NCBI GenBank assembly: GCA_009668205.1
Contig: WJYM01000003.1
Location: 434,001 to 498,000, forward strand
Origin: Enterobacteriaceae bacterium RIT691
GTDB lineage: Bacteria; Pseudomonadota; Gammaproteobacteria; Enterobacterales; Enterobacteriaceae
Length of the DNA: 64,000 nt
Direction: 5' to 3'
Positions within the stretch are counted from its first letter, which is position 1, and every line of letters starts with the position of its first letter. The position numbers and the translations under genes are program-made. Shown in pieces: positions 1 to 10,450 of this stretch. The notes under the pieces were generated by a model. It had not been told where the DNA came from, did no database searches, and saw nothing but the letters and a program-made list of their open reading frames with translations.

Positions 1-631
1 CGCCTACCTGAACGTAACGCCGTTCATCACCACGCTGGGTACGATGATTATCGTTTACGGTATCAACTCCCTGTATTACGACTTCGTCGGTGCATCACCG
101 GTTTCTGGCTTTGATTCGCACTTCTCGACGTTTACGCAAGGGTTTATCGCGCTGGGCAGTTTCCGCCTGTCGTACATCACCTTCTACGCGCTGATTGCGA
201 CGGTGTTTGTCTGGGTCCTGTGGAACAAAACGCGCTTCGGTAAAAACATCTTCGCTATCGGCGGTAACCCGGAAGCCGCTCGCGTTTCTGGCGTTAACGT
301 TGCGCTGAACCTGCTGATGATTTATGCCCTGTCAGGCGTGTTCTATGCCTTTGGTGGGATGCTGGAAGCGGGCCGTATCGGTTCTGCGACCAACAACCTC
401 GGCTTTATGTACGAACTGGATGCGATTGCCGCCTGCGTGGTCGGTGGGGTGTCATTCAGCGGTGGTGTCGGTACGGTTATCGGCGTGGTGACCGGTGTGA
501 TTATCTTCACCGTCATCAACTACGGTCTGACCTACATCGGTGTGAACCCGTACTGGCAGTATATTATCAAGGGTGCGATCATCATCTTCGCCGTGGCACT
601 GGATTCCCTGAAGTACGCTCGTAAGAAGTAA
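1..631 (+). CDS. mglC: Galactose/methyl-galactoside ABC transporter permease MglC (C-terminal part, 5' end outside window)
   Basis: The reading frame is open from position 2 and gives the last 209 residues of a protein whose family is about 336 residues long, so roughly the first 127 residues lie upstream of the window. It is a very hydrophobic inner-membrane permease of the BPD_transp_2 (RbsC/MglC) family. Visible family features are the cytoplasmic-loop stretch GGNPEAARVSGV and the glycine-rich GGVSFSGGVGT near the C terminus. MglC forms the membrane channel of the MglBAC importer for D-galactose and methyl-beta-galactoside. It is the last gene of that operon in E. coli, and the strong terminator 25 bases after the stop fits this. 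The next genes (sanA, cdd, yohJK) follow in E. coli order after one inserted gene. Confidence 0.95.
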   Translation, partial: AYLNVTPFITTLGTMIIVYGINSLYYDFVGASPVSGFDSHFSTFTQGFIALGSFRLSYITFYALIATVFVWVLWNKTRFGKNIFAIGGNPEAARVSGVNVALNLLMIYALSGVFYAFGGMLEAGRIGSATNNLGFMYELDAIAACVVGGVSFSGGVGTVIGVVTGVIIFTVINYGLTYIGVNPYWQYIIKGAIIIFAVALDSLKYARKK

Positions 632-655
632 TCTCCCGCGTAGCAGCGATAGAGC

Positions 656-689
656 AAAGCCCACTGTTAAAGGTGGGCTTTTTCTTTTT
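656..689 (+). terminator. Rho-independent terminator of the mgl operon
   Basis: A perfect 9-bp stem (656-664 with 673-681, AAAGCCCAC/GTGGGCTTT) has an 8-base loop and runs directly into a T-rich tract to 689. It begins 24 bases after the mglC stop codon. Confidence 0.9.
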
Positions 690-869
690 AGCGAGACCGG
701 AACGCCGTTATAAAAATATTATTTCCCACAACGATAAATTTAATTCTGTATCAAAAAGTGCATCTCGTACTATCCAATAATAAATTTGCATCTTGATGTT
801 TTTATTATTTACGTTTGGCAACATTTCCGAGTGAATAGCGCTTTTATTGTTCACTGCAGGCGAGTAATA

Positions 870-941
870 ATGGCAGTCGAAGAGTATTTGCTTTATTCAT
901 GGGTAGCGGGCAAATCAGGTTATAGCATTAATATTGAGTAA
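870..941 (+). CDS. Possible 23-codon leader peptide ahead of the diguanylate cyclase
   Basis: An ATG at 870 opens a 23-codon frame (starts MAVEEYLLYSW, ends INIE) that stops at 939-941, three bases before the ATG of the downstream cyclase. An AGGCGAG stretch (858-864) is at Shine-Dalgarno distance. The cyclase has only a poor ribosome site of its own inside this frame, so translational coupling is plausible. The rest of 690-869 is AT-rich with no other gene visible and presumably carries the promoter. A frame this short can arise by chance; no family is recognised. Confidence 0.3.
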   Translation: MAVEEYLLYSWVAGKSGYSINIE

Positions 942-944
942 GTA

Positions 945-2306
945 ATGAAATATAGTGAACAAATTGTAAAAGAATGGATGGAATTATCCTCTGTTCTCCC
1001 GGAATCAATATCCTCTAAGCTGGCGGTGATTGCAGAAGAGAAGGCCATGCTTCTGGCTGAAGAATTCTATGACATTATGCTCAAGGATCCTCATGCTGGC
1101 CGCTACCTAAGCTCTGAGGTTGTACAATCCCGTCTGCGCCATTCCATGAAAAAATGGATTGTTAACGCATTGACCCTGAAAGGGGAAGAGCTGCTGGATT
1201 TCGCCGGGCATCAGTATCAGATAGGCAATATTCACTCCCGTGTCGGCATCCCGGCGAGCCTGGTGCTGAAAGGCATGCGCATTATTACGCAATCAATGCT
1301 GAGCTGGATCCAGTCTCTGATGTTTGAGGAGCGAATGAGCATTCTGATGCAGCAGTATGTGTCGGTTTCCATCCAGATTGCCAGTGAGCTGATGACCTAT
1401 GCCTATGAAAACTATCAGCTCAATGAAGCCAAAAATGAAGAGTCGTATCGCCTGTATAATCTGATTGATAACCCGGAAATTGAAAAGGGTAAGCAACAGG
1501 CGGCGTTGTTCAACTGGGAGAATAACCTTATTTATGCGTTGATTTCCCGGACCAACAATATTCAGTCGTACCTGCTGACCGATTCAGAATTCGGTCTCTG
1601 GTTCCGCCACAAGTGTGGCCAGCATTTCGGCAAACAGCCAGAAATTGCCAAGATTGGCACGCTTATTACGGATATTGACGAGATGCTGCAAAACAGCACC
1701 AGCGTTGAAGGGCTGGAGCCGCTGCAGTCCCTGCTGAGTGATATTCGCGCCAAGACGATGATCATCAATAATATGTTCTCCTCCCTGTTTGAGGATGCGA
1801 ACCGTATTGAAAGCGGGAAAGATGCGCTGACCAAGCTGCTCAACCGTCGCTTTATGTCGACTATCCTGAAGCACGAAGTGAAGCTGGCGCTGGACGAAGG
1901 GCATCCGCTGTCTGTGGTGATGCTGGATGTCGATTTCTTCAAAAAAATTAACGACACCTGGGGACACTCTTCCGGGGATGAAGTGTTAAGACACATCGCG
2001 ACGATTTTATCTGACAGCACGCGCGCCAGCGACTATGTGTTCCGCTATGGCGGTGAAGAGTTCATGATTGTGTATCTCGAGTTCTCTCACCACCAGACGA
2101 TGTGCCTTGTTGAATCCATACGCCAGAAAATCGAGGAATCGCCGATAGAAATGCCGGACGGACACCAGCTGCAGCTCACGGCCTCGTTTGGGGTGAGCCA
2201 CTTCAATGGTCATCCGGATTACCAGAAAATGGTGGAAGAGGCGGACAAAGCCCTGTACGACGCGAAAAACAGCGGTCGTAACCGGGTGGTGGAATTCAAA
2301 GCGTAA
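945..2306 (+). CDS. Globin-coupled diguanylate cyclase (DosC/YddV-like)
   Basis: This 453-residue protein makes cyclic di-GMP from two GTP and is probably an oxygen- or redox-responsive haem sensor. Residues about 1-155 match the globin-coupled sensor domain of E. coli DosC. The proximal haem ligand is conserved as His97 (in NIHSRVGIP) and the distal tyrosine as Tyr42 (EFYDIM). A middle helical region links to a C-terminal GGDEF domain with an intact GGEEF signature at 369-373. An RxxD product-inhibition site (RASD, 360-363) lies at the correct spacing. There are no membrane segments. In E. coli dosC sits beside its phosphodiesterase dosP; here it stands alone between mglC and sanA, so this is a separate insertion or relocation. 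The start is the ATG at 945 because the globin domain aligns from there. Activity and ligand are inferred from the conserved residues. Confidence 0.9.
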   Translation: MKYSEQIVKEWMELSSVLPESISSKLAVIAEEKAMLLAEEFYDIMLKDPHAGRYLSSEVVQSRLRHSMKKWIVNALTLKGEELLDFAGHQYQIGNIHSRVGIPASLVLKGMRIITQSMLSWIQSLMFEERMSILMQQYVSVSIQIASELMTYAYENYQLNEAKNEESYRLYNLIDNPEIEKGKQQAALFNWENNLIYALISRTNNIQSYLLTDSEFGLWFRHKCGQHFGKQPEIAKIGTLITDIDEMLQNSTSVEGLEPLQSLLSDIRAKTMIINNMFSSLFEDANRIESGKDALTKLLNRRFMSTILKHEVKLALDEGHPLSVVMLDVDFFKKINDTWGHSSGDEVLRHIATILSDSTRASDYVFRYGGEEFMIVYLEFSHHQTMCLVESIRQKIEESPIEMPDGHQLQLTASFGVSHFNGHPDYQKMVEEADKALYDAKNSGRNRVVEFKA

Positions 2307-2316
2307 TCATCCTGTC

Positions 2317-3083
<767 letters not shown>

Positions 3084-3145
3084 TCAGGCTACTGTACCTG
3101 CCGGGCAAGAGCAAGAAACAGTATTTTGATTGGGGGGATTTTCAT

Positions 3146-3170
3146 CAGTGCGGGCCGCTGACCCGCACTG
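3146..3170 (-). terminator. Hairpin after cdd, possible terminator or attenuator
   Basis: A perfect 9-bp GC-rich inverted repeat (3146-3154 with 3162-3170) lies 6 bases beyond the cdd stop. No clear T tract follows on either strand, so it may only stabilise the cdd mRNA end or cause partial termination before sanA. Confidence 0.4.
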
Positions 3171-3175
3171 TGACA

Positions 3176-4060
3176 TCAGGCTAACAGTACGCGATCGATG
3201 CTTTGGCATCCCAGCGCTTTCAGCGTGGCCGCGGTGGCGTCCCACTGGATAAGCGGTGCATCAGCGCGTTCTGCCAGCAGGGCACGCTGAATATCCGGAT
3301 AGTCATAACCATTCAGGCTCAGCAGGTTCAGTGCGCCCTGCAGAGGCGGGAGCGTCGGGTTAAACGCGGCGTTTTCGGCATAGCTACCACTAAAAATTGT
3401 GCCGTTTTTCAGTTCGAGCGCCACGCCGGAAGGGGAATTGCTGTACGGCGTATGGCACTTGTTCGCTGCGGCAATCGCGGCCTGAGCCAGCGCATCGCCC
3501 TGTAACGCAAAGCCATGATCCTGCGCGTCCATCAGCAGCGTTTTGATCTCGAGATCTTTCGGGCCGAAGGCATCCGGCAGATAATCTTTCAACGTGTGCG
3601 GCTCGCGGCCAGGCAGGTTAATTTGCAGTTCAAGCCCGCTGTTGAGCTCATTCATGAACTGACGGCAATGGCCGCAAGGCGTGTAGTTAACGGTAATGGC
3701 CTTCAGGGCTTTCTCACCGCGCAGCCAGGCATGGCTGATGGCGCTTTGTTCAGCGTGCACGGTTTGCTGCATGGTGGCCCCGAGGAATTCCATATTGCCA
3801 CCAAAATACCAGTTGCCGCTCACACCGCGAGCGATAGCGCCGACGTTGAAGTGAGAGAGGTCAGCACGCGCGCAGGCGGCAGCCAGGGGCAGCAGCGCAA
3901 AGGCCAGCGCGTCTTCGTCCAGTCCCGTGGCTGATTTCAGCATGGAGACCTGTCCTGCATTCAGCATGGCCGGGAAGTGCACGTCAGCGAGGATCGGGGC
4001 AAGGGCTGACTGCAGTTCTGCGCTGAGTTGCGGGAAAGCAGAGTGAAAACGTGGATGCAT
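3176..4060 (-). CDS. cdd: Cytidine deaminase
   Basis: The protein deaminates cytidine and deoxycytidine to uridine and deoxyuridine in pyrimidine salvage. It is 294 residues, exactly the E. coli length, and has the two-domain layout of the dimeric enterobacterial enzyme. The zinc site is complete in the N-terminal domain: His102 and the catalytic Glu104 in VHAEQSA, and Cys129 and Cys132 in PCGHC. The C-terminal domain is the catalytically inactive copy of the fold. In E. coli cdd is activated by CRP and repressed by CytR. A CRP-like sequence lies about 60-75 bases upstream of the start here. Confidence 0.97.
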   Translation of the reverse strand: MHPRFHSAFPQLSAELQSALAPILADVHFPAMLNAGQVSMLKSATGLDEDALAFALLPLAAACARADLSHFNVGAIARGVSGNWYFGGNMEFLGATMQQTVHAEQSAISHAWLRGEKALKAITVNYTPCGHCRQFMNELNSGLELQINLPGREPHTLKDYLPDAFGPKDLEIKTLLMDAQDHGFALQGDALAQAAIAAANKCHTPYSNSPSGVALELKNGTIFSGSYAENAAFNPTLPPLQGALNLLSLNGYDYPDIQRALLAERADAPLIQWDATAATLKALGCQSIDRVLLA

Positions 4061-4117
4061 GGCATAGCCTCATTACGGTTAAGGGAGGACAGTGTACGGA
4101 CCTGCAACCGGTTTATA

Positions 4118-4133
4118 TGTGATTTAGATCTCG
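4118..4133 (-). promoter_or_regulatory. Candidate CRP site upstream of cdd
   Basis: On the plus strand the sequence is TGTGA-TTTAGA-TCTCG, matching 8 of 10 conserved positions of the TGTGA-N6-TCACA consensus. E. coli cdd is known to be under CRP/CytR control, which supports a functional site. No CytR element was resolved. Confidence 0.4.
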
Positions 4134-4183
4134 TTATCTATGTAACTTATGAAAATTGAATCTATTTTGTGTGACGCATCGCA

Positions 4184-5310
<1,127 letters not shown>

Positions 5311-5323
5311 TTAAACCTGATAA

Positions 5324-5339
5324 TGTGCTATCGATCACA
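5324..5339. promoter_or_regulatory. Candidate CRP site between yohJ and dusC
   Basis: TGTGC-TATCGA-TCACA matches 9 of 10 key positions of the TGTGA-N6-TCACA consensus at the correct spacing. It lies 50 bases before the yohJ start on the minus strand and about 150 bases before dusC, so yohJK is the likely target. Confidence 0.6.
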
Positions 5340-5487
5340 CCATGAATTCTGCGCATACTTTCTATTCCCTGGCGGCAGGCAGGGGAAAAGCCGCGCAAAT
5401 TGATGGCTTTCAGTGTAGTACAGAAGGGGCTTCAAACCTGACTGCAACACAGTTACCATAGCGCCTCTTTTTTCTCCGGATACTGAT

Positions 5488-6435
5488 ATGCGTGTTCTGC
5501 TGGCGCCGATGGAAGGCGTACTCGATTCTCTGGTTCGCGGGCTGCTGACCGAGGTCAATGATTACGATCTCTGCATCACCGAATTTCTGCGGGTGGTGGA
5601 TCAACTGCTGCCGGTAAAATCCTTCCATCGTCTGTGTCCGGAGTTGGAAAACCAAAGCCGTACGGCGTCGGGAACGCTGGTCCGCGTTCAGCTGTTGGGT
5701 CAGCACCCGCAGTGGCTGGCCGAGAATGCCGCCCGCGCGGTGGAGCTGGGCTCCTGGGGTGTGGATCTCAACTGTGGTTGTCCCTCTAAAGTGGTGAACG
5801 GCAGCGGCGGTGGGGCGACTTTACTGAAAGATCCCGATCTGATTTATCGCGGAGCGAAAGCGATGCGGGAGGCGGTGCCCGCGCATTTGCCGGTAACGGT
5901 GAAAGTGCGTCTTGGCTGGGACAGCAGCGACAGGCAGTTTGAAATTGCCGATGCCGTGCAGCAGGCCGGAGCAACGGAGCTGGTGGTTCACGGGCGCACC
6001 AAAGACGATGGCTATAAGGCTGAGCGCATCAACTGGCAGGCCATCGGTGAAATTCGCCGTCGGCTGTCGATTCCGGTGGTGGCCAATGGCGAAATCTGGG
6101 ACTGGCAAAGTGCGCAGGCGTGCATGGCCGAAACCGGATGCGACTCGGTGATGATTGGCCGCGGGGCGCTGAACATTCCCAACCTCAGTCGGGTGGTGAA
6201 ATACAACGAACCGCGTATGCCGTGGCCTGACGTTACGCAGCTGCTGAGAAAATACAGCCGCCTCGAAAAGCAGGGGGATACCGGGCTGTATCACGTGGCG
6301 CGTATTAAGCAGTGGCTTGGCTATCTGCGCAAAGAGTACTCGCAAGCCACGGAATTATTTACCACCATTCGCACGCTGCAGGATTCCGCGTCAATTGCGA
6401 CTGCGATTGAAGCTTACGCCGAACGTCAATCCTGA
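5488..6435 (+). CDS. dusC: tRNA-dihydrouridine(16) synthase DusC
   Basis: DusC uses FMN and NADPH to reduce uridine to dihydrouridine at position 16 of the tRNA D-loop. The 315 residues equal the E. coli length. The TIM-barrel domain starts with [13 protein letters not shown], and the catalytic cysteine is Cys98 in LNCGCPS. Other Dus-family blocks are VKVRLGW, VHGRTK and VMIGRGAL. The C-terminal helical domain binds tRNA. The ATG at 5488 matches the family start. It stands as a single gene, divergent from yohJ and convergent with the methyltransferase. Confidence 0.97.
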   Translation: MRVLLAPMEGVLDSLVRGLLTEVNDYDLCITEFLRVVDQLLPVKSFHRLCPELENQSRTASGTLVRVQLLGQHPQWLAENAARAVELGSWGVDLNCGCPSKVVNGSGGGATLLKDPDLIYRGAKAMREAVPAHLPVTVKVRLGWDSSDRQFEIADAVQQAGATELVVHGRTKDDGYKAERINWQAIGEIRRRLSIPVVANGEIWDWQSAQACMAETGCDSVMIGRGALNIPNLSRVVKYNEPRMPWPDVTQLLRKYSRLEKQGDTGLYHVARIKQWLGYLRKEYSQATELFTTIRTLQDSASIATAIEAYAERQS

Positions 6436-6463
6436 TCGCACGCCAGGTTCAGGTCCGGGCGAT

Positions 6464-7198
6464 TCAGCCCGGTTTGCGCGCACTCAGTAAGAACAGCATC
6501 GGGCGTTCTTTCTCTTCATCAAGCGCAGGATTCGCCTGTATTTGTTCCGCCGAAGGACCCCATTCATCGAGATGCTCAATGACAAATCCGGCGGCAATCA
6601 AGGCGTTTACCCAGGTGGCGAGTGTTCTGTGCTGCTTCTTAACGCCGTCGGCAAACCAGTTGCTGATGCGCTCGCCTTCCTGTTGATAGTGGCTCACCGG
6701 CCAGGCTTTCTCGCCTTCACTCCCCACAATCCAGCCCTGCTTCAGAGGGGCGGTATAAATAGGGTGTTCAGCAGAGAAAACCACACTGCCGCCAGGTTTT
6801 AGTGCCTGAAACAGGGTGCTGAAAAGTCCGTCGATGTTTTGCAGGTAGTGAAGCGCCAACGAGCTGTACGCCAGAGAGACGCTCTCTGCGGGCAAGTGAA
6901 GCGACTCCAGATCCTGACGTTGATAGTCAATCAGCGGGCTGTGTGTCATTTCACGTGCCTGCGCCAGCATTTTTTCTGAGACATCGACGCCTAAAATACG
7001 CCTGGCCCCTTGCTCCAGTGCCCAGCGGCAAAACCAGCCGTAGCCACAGCCTAAATCGATGACCTGTTTTCCCTTGAGTTCTGGCAGCAGAGCGCGTAAC
7101 GCGGGCCACTCCGGCGCGCCATCAAGCCCTTTCACCGAACGATCCAGCGTGGCATAACCGGCAAAGAATTGCGGGTTATCGTAGATATTTTGTGTCAT
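6464..7198 (-). CDS. Class I SAM-dependent methyltransferase
   Basis: The 244-residue protein has the SAM-binding motif I VIDLGCGYGWF, an acidic residue at the end of strand 2 (ILGVDVSEKML) and a Methyltransf_11-type core. The substrate cannot be told from the sequence; related enterobacterial proteins are small-molecule methyltransferases of unknown target. The ATG at 7198 is chosen because AGGAGG lies just upstream; an earlier in-frame start has no such site. It lies between dusC and mdtQ, which E. coli K-12 does not show, so it is probably an accessory insertion. A short GC-rich hairpin (6455-6472) overlaps its 3' end. Confidence 0.85.
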   Translation of the reverse strand: MTQNIYDNPQFFAGYATLDRSVKGLDGAPEWPALRALLPELKGKQVIDLGCGYGWFCRWALEQGARRILGVDVSEKMLAQAREMTHSPLIDYQRQDLESLHLPAESVSLAYSSLALHYLQNIDGLFSTLFQALKPGGSVVFSAEHPIYTAPLKQGWIVGSEGEKAWPVSHYQQEGERISNWFADGVKKQHRTLATWVNALIAAGFVIEHLDEWGPSAEQIQANPALDEEKERPMLFLLSARKPG

Positions 7199-7424
7199 TT
7201 TTCCTCCTGACGGATTGCCTTCAATGGCCTGCAACGTCTCTTGCTATCCGCATAAAATATGTTGTATGTGAATGAATTTGCAAGTTTCATAATTTGTGTA
7301 AATATTCAGGGAAACATGTCGGAAGATGTCTGGTGCTTGCTTTTAAGTCAGTGCCACGCTTTCCTAAACGCTCAGTGGCATTTCATCTTAAAATGCACAT
7401 TCACTCCGAAATCAGACTCACACT

Positions 7425-8864
7425 ATGAAACGTACTGCTATTTTTGCTGCAATGCTTAGCTTGCCGCTGGTTGCTGTTATGGCCGGTTGCGCGCCTTCTC
7501 ATGACACTGGGGCCGCTTTACAACAACAATTACCTGCTTCCCATGTCGATAACACTTTGCCCGTCGCCCTGCAAAACGGCTGGCCGCAGAGCCACTGGTG
7601 GCAGGACTATAACGATCCGCAGCTGAACAATCTGGTGAACAGTGCGATCAGCAGCGCACCCGATATGCAGGTGGCCAGACAGCGCATCAAACTCGCAGAA
7701 GCCCAGGCGCAAATGGCGCAATCAAACCTTGGCCCGGAAGTGGATTTCGGCGCTAACGTTGAACGGCAAAAAATGTCGGCAGAGGGCTTAATGGGGCCCT
7801 TCGCCACCGACGAAGGCGGTAATACCGGCCCGTGGTACACCAACGGCACCCTGGGTCTGACGGCAGGTTGGGATCTCGACCTGTGGGGCAAAAACCGCGC
7901 GCTGGTTCAGGCCCGCATCGGTGAAGTGAAAGCGCGTTCAGCCGAACTGGCACAAACCCAGCAGGTACTGGCGAGCAGCGTTGCGCGTCTGTACTGGCAG
8001 TGGCAGACCGAAGAGGCCATCAAGCAAGTGCTCACGCAGGTGAAAAGTGAGCAAAATAGCATCATCGGTGTGGATAAGGCCCTTTATCAGCACGGGATCA
8101 CCTCGTCTGTCGAAGGGGCAGAAAACGATATCAACGTCAGCAAAACCGATCAGCAGCTGACGGAAGTGTCGGGCAACATGAAAGAGATTGAGGCCCGTCT
8201 GATGGCGTTGACCAACAGCCAGAGCAGCAAGCTGTCGCTGCACCCGGTGGCGCTGCCTGCGGTGAAAACGCAGATGCCAGCCTCAATTGGCTACGAGCTG
8301 CTCGCCCGTCGTCCTGATCTGCAGGAAGCGAACTGGTATATTCAGGCTTCGATGAGCGAAGTGGATGCGGCGAAAGCGGCGTTTTATCCGGACATTAACC
8401 TGATGGGCTTCCTGCAGCAGGATGCGCTGCACTTAAGCGATTTGTTCCGCAGCTCAGCCAATCAGATGGGCATCACTGCGGGCTTAACCCTGCCAATCTT
8501 CGACAGTGGCCGTCTGAACGCCAACCTCGATATTGCCGATGCACAGCGTGATTTGTCCGTGGCGAATTACAACAAAGCCGTTGTGGATGCTGTGAATCAG
8601 GTGGCGAAAACCGCCAGCCAGATGGAAACGCTGATGGACAAAAACCAGCAGCAGCAGCAGGTTCTGAAAGATTCCGACCGCGTCGTTCAGCAGGCTCAGG
8701 CGCGTCTGTCTGCCGGTATTCTTTCTGGCTCTCAGGTCAGTCTGGCCAAACTGCCGTCTTTGCAGGAGCAAATCAACGCGCTGCGGCTGCAAGGGCAGTG
8801 GGTTGACACCAGTATTCAGCTGACCTCCGCGCTGGGTGGTGGTTACCACTACACCGGGAAATAG
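7425..8864 (+). CDS. mdtQ: Outer-membrane efflux channel lipoprotein MdtQ (TolC/NodT family), intact
   Basis: The 479-residue protein begins with a lipoprotein signal peptide whose lipobox ends VMAGC, giving an acylated cysteine at about residue 22. Two tandem outer-membrane-efflux repeats follow, with family sequences such as WWQDYNDPQLN, LARRPDLQ and LTLPIFDSGRLNANL. Proteins of this type form the outer-membrane exit duct for tripartite drug exporters. In E. coli K-12 the equivalent (mdtQ/yohG) is annotated as a pseudogene; here one uninterrupted frame encodes it. No inner-membrane pump or adaptor lies beside it, so its partner pump must be encoded elsewhere. Confidence 0.9.
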   Translation: MKRTAIFAAMLSLPLVAVMAGCAPSHDTGAALQQQLPASHVDNTLPVALQNGWPQSHWWQDYNDPQLNNLVNSAISSAPDMQVARQRIKLAEAQAQMAQSNLGPEVDFGANVERQKMSAEGLMGPFATDEGGNTGPWYTNGTLGLTAGWDLDLWGKNRALVQARIGEVKARSAELAQTQQVLASSVARLYWQWQTEEAIKQVLTQVKSEQNSIIGVDKALYQHGITSSVEGAENDINVSKTDQQLTEVSGNMKEIEARLMALTNSQSSKLSLHPVALPAVKTQMPASIGYELLARRPDLQEANWYIQASMSEVDAAKAAFYPDINLMGFLQQDALHLSDLFRSSANQMGITAGLTLPIFDSGRLNANLDIADAQRDLSVANYNKAVVDAVNQVAKTASQMETLMDKNQQQQQVLKDSDRVVQQAQARLSAGILSGSQVSLAKLPSLQEQINALRLQGQWVDTSIQLTSALGGGYHYTGK

Positions 8865-8919
8865 TCCTTAAGCCAGGTTTTCCTATACTTACCTCCTGGG
8901 TCAACGCCAGGAGGTTCCC

Positions 8920-9693
8920 ATGACCACAAAAGTCGCGGTCGTCACCGCATCCGATTCCGGTATTGGTAAACAGTGTGCGCTTGAACTGGCGCGCAGAGGC
9001 TTTAGCGTCGGCGTTACATGGCATTCTGATGAACAAGGCGCCTGGCAAACGGTGCAGGAGATAGTGGCACTCGGGCAGCAGGCGCAGGCCATTCAATTGG
9101 ATCTCAGCCATCTTCCGGAGGGCGCGAAAGCGCTTGAAACGCTGATTGCCCGATTGGGCAGAATCGACGTGCTGGTGAATAACGCCGGCAGGATGGCTAA
9201 GGCGCCCGTGCTGGACGTTACGCTGGAAGACTGGCGAGCCACGTTTAGCGTGGATGTTGAAGGGGCATTGCTCTGCTCTCAGATAGCCGCGAAGCAAATG
9301 ATCGCGCAGGGAGAGGGCGGTCGCATTATTAACATCACCTCGGTGCATGAGCATACCCCTCTGCCGGAAGCCAGTGCTTATACTGCGGCAAAGCACGCCC
9401 TCGGTGGCCTGACCAAGTCACTCGCGCTGGAATTGGTCGGGCATCAGATTCTGGTGAATGCGGTGGCACCCGGCGCGATTGCGACGGCAATGAACAGCCT
9501 CAAGGATGATGAGGTTAAGCCAGGCTCCATGCCAAACATTCCCATGGCACGGCCCGGCAAAACAGAGGAGATTTCAGGCATGGTCGCCTGGCTTTGTTCC
9601 GACGAGGCCACTTATCTGACGGGACAATCTTTAATTGTTGATGGCGGCTTCATGCTGGTAAATCCGCAGTATTTCAACCGTAAGACTTCCTGA
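8920..9693 (+). CDS. yohF: Short-chain dehydrogenase/reductase YohF
   Basis: The 257-residue classical SDR oxidoreductase has the cofactor-binding glycine motif (TASDSGIGKQ), the NNAG structural motif, the catalytic serine (ITSVHEH) and the YxxxK pair (SAYTAAKHAL). It matches E. coli YohF over its whole length. The physiological substrate is unknown; the family interconverts alcohols and ketones using NAD(P)H. A good ribosome site (GGAGG) precedes the ATG at 8920. It follows mdtQ by 55 bases and may share its transcript. Confidence 0.92.
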   Translation: MTTKVAVVTASDSGIGKQCALELARRGFSVGVTWHSDEQGAWQTVQEIVALGQQAQAIQLDLSHLPEGAKALETLIARLGRIDVLVNNAGRMAKAPVLDVTLEDWRATFSVDVEGALLCSQIAAKQMIAQGEGGRIINITSVHEHTPLPEASAYTAAKHALGGLTKSLALELVGHQILVNAVAPGAIATAMNSLKDDEVKPGSMPNIPMARPGKTEEISGMVAWLCSDEATYLTGQSLIVDGGFMLVNPQYFNRKTS

Positions 9694-9700
9694 TTTTTCC

Positions 9701-9724
9701 GGCGCAGTCCTACTGCGCCTTTTT
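9701..9724 (+). terminator. Terminator of yohF
   Basis: An 8-bp perfect GC-rich stem (9701-9708 with 9712-9719) with a 3-base loop is followed by TTTTT. It overlaps the 3' end of the convergent yohD gene. Confidence 0.85.
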
Positions 9725-10276
9725 GTCTTTGCGCCAAAACCAGACGCGCACCGCCACGACAGCGGCGACCACGATAATCAACCATGCCCAGTGTTTCACG
9801 TGCTGATCCAGATGATGCAACCACGGGCCAATCACTTCCCCGCCGACATAACCCAGCGTGGTAAACAGCAGCGCCCAGACCAGCGCACCAAGAATGTTCA
9901 ACGGTAAGAAAATCTTCGGCGGCAGGCGGCTGGCCCCAATCAGTACCGGGCCAATCACCCGAAAGCCATACATAAAGCGGCTGCCAATGACAAACAGCCA
10001 GGGATGTTCCTGAATCAGGCGCTGGGCTTTCTGGATTTTCTTCTGATGCCGGGCAATGCGTTTAAGCAGGCGTCCGCCGAAATGACGACCGCACAGATAA
10101 AGAACCTGATCGCCAATCATGCCGCCCAGGGCGACAGAGATGACGACCAGCCAGAAACGTAACAACCCCTGATGAGCGGCAACGCCGCCGAGCAGGGTCA
10201 CGGTTTCCCCTTCCGCCAGCGCGCCAACAATCAGCGCCGCATAGCCGTAATGACTAATCAGACTATTGATATCCAT
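9710..10276 (-). CDS. yohD: DedA-family membrane protein YohD
   Basis: The 188-residue integral membrane protein matches E. coli YohD from MDINSLISHYGYAAL. The DedA (SNARE-associated/VTT) domain shows GGMIGDQVLYLCGR and SRFMYGFRVIGP, with the conserved acidic residues and the arginines of the FMYGFR region. DedA proteins are needed for membrane homeostasis, and several act as flippases for undecaprenyl phosphate or phosphatidylethanolamine; YohD's own cargo is not established. The ATG at 10276 is chosen over an in-frame extension to 10498, which has no family similarity. Confidence 0.92.
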   Translation of the reverse strand: MDINSLISHYGYAALIVGALAEGETVTLLGGVAAHQGLLRFWLVVISVALGGMIGDQVLYLCGRHFGGRLLKRIARHQKKIQKAQRLIQEHPWLFVIGSRFMYGFRVIGPVLIGASRLPPKIFLPLNILGALVWALLFTTLGYVGGEVIGPWLHHLDQHVKHWAWLIIVVAAVVAVRVWFWRKDKKAQ

Positions 10277-10450
10277 ACAGGTTTTCAGCCTCCCTGAACG
10301 TTCATTTTTATTAAGCATACACCCCTGAATCACAATCACCAGGCAATGACAGGCTACTGCGGCGGGATGTTTTTTGCGTTGCCTAAAAAATAATCGCCAG
10401 CCTGCATTATACTTACAGAGTGCTGTTCGAAGCCGTACTAAGGGGGCTTT

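Noticed and set aside
3089-3145. Minus-strand frame of 18 codons between cdd and sanA beginning MKIPPIK
   Set aside because: Too short, with no ribosome site; it starts directly after a hairpin and does not resemble known small proteins such as YohP.
6455-6472. GC-rich hairpin between dusC and the methyltransferase gene
   Set aside because: Only a 6-bp stem and no T tract on either strand, so it is not listed as a terminator.
7259-7459. Plus-strand frame of 66 codons before mdtQ
   Set aside because: It runs into the mdtQ start in another frame, has no good ribosome site and has an unlikely composition; the stretch is better read as the mdtQ promoter and leader.
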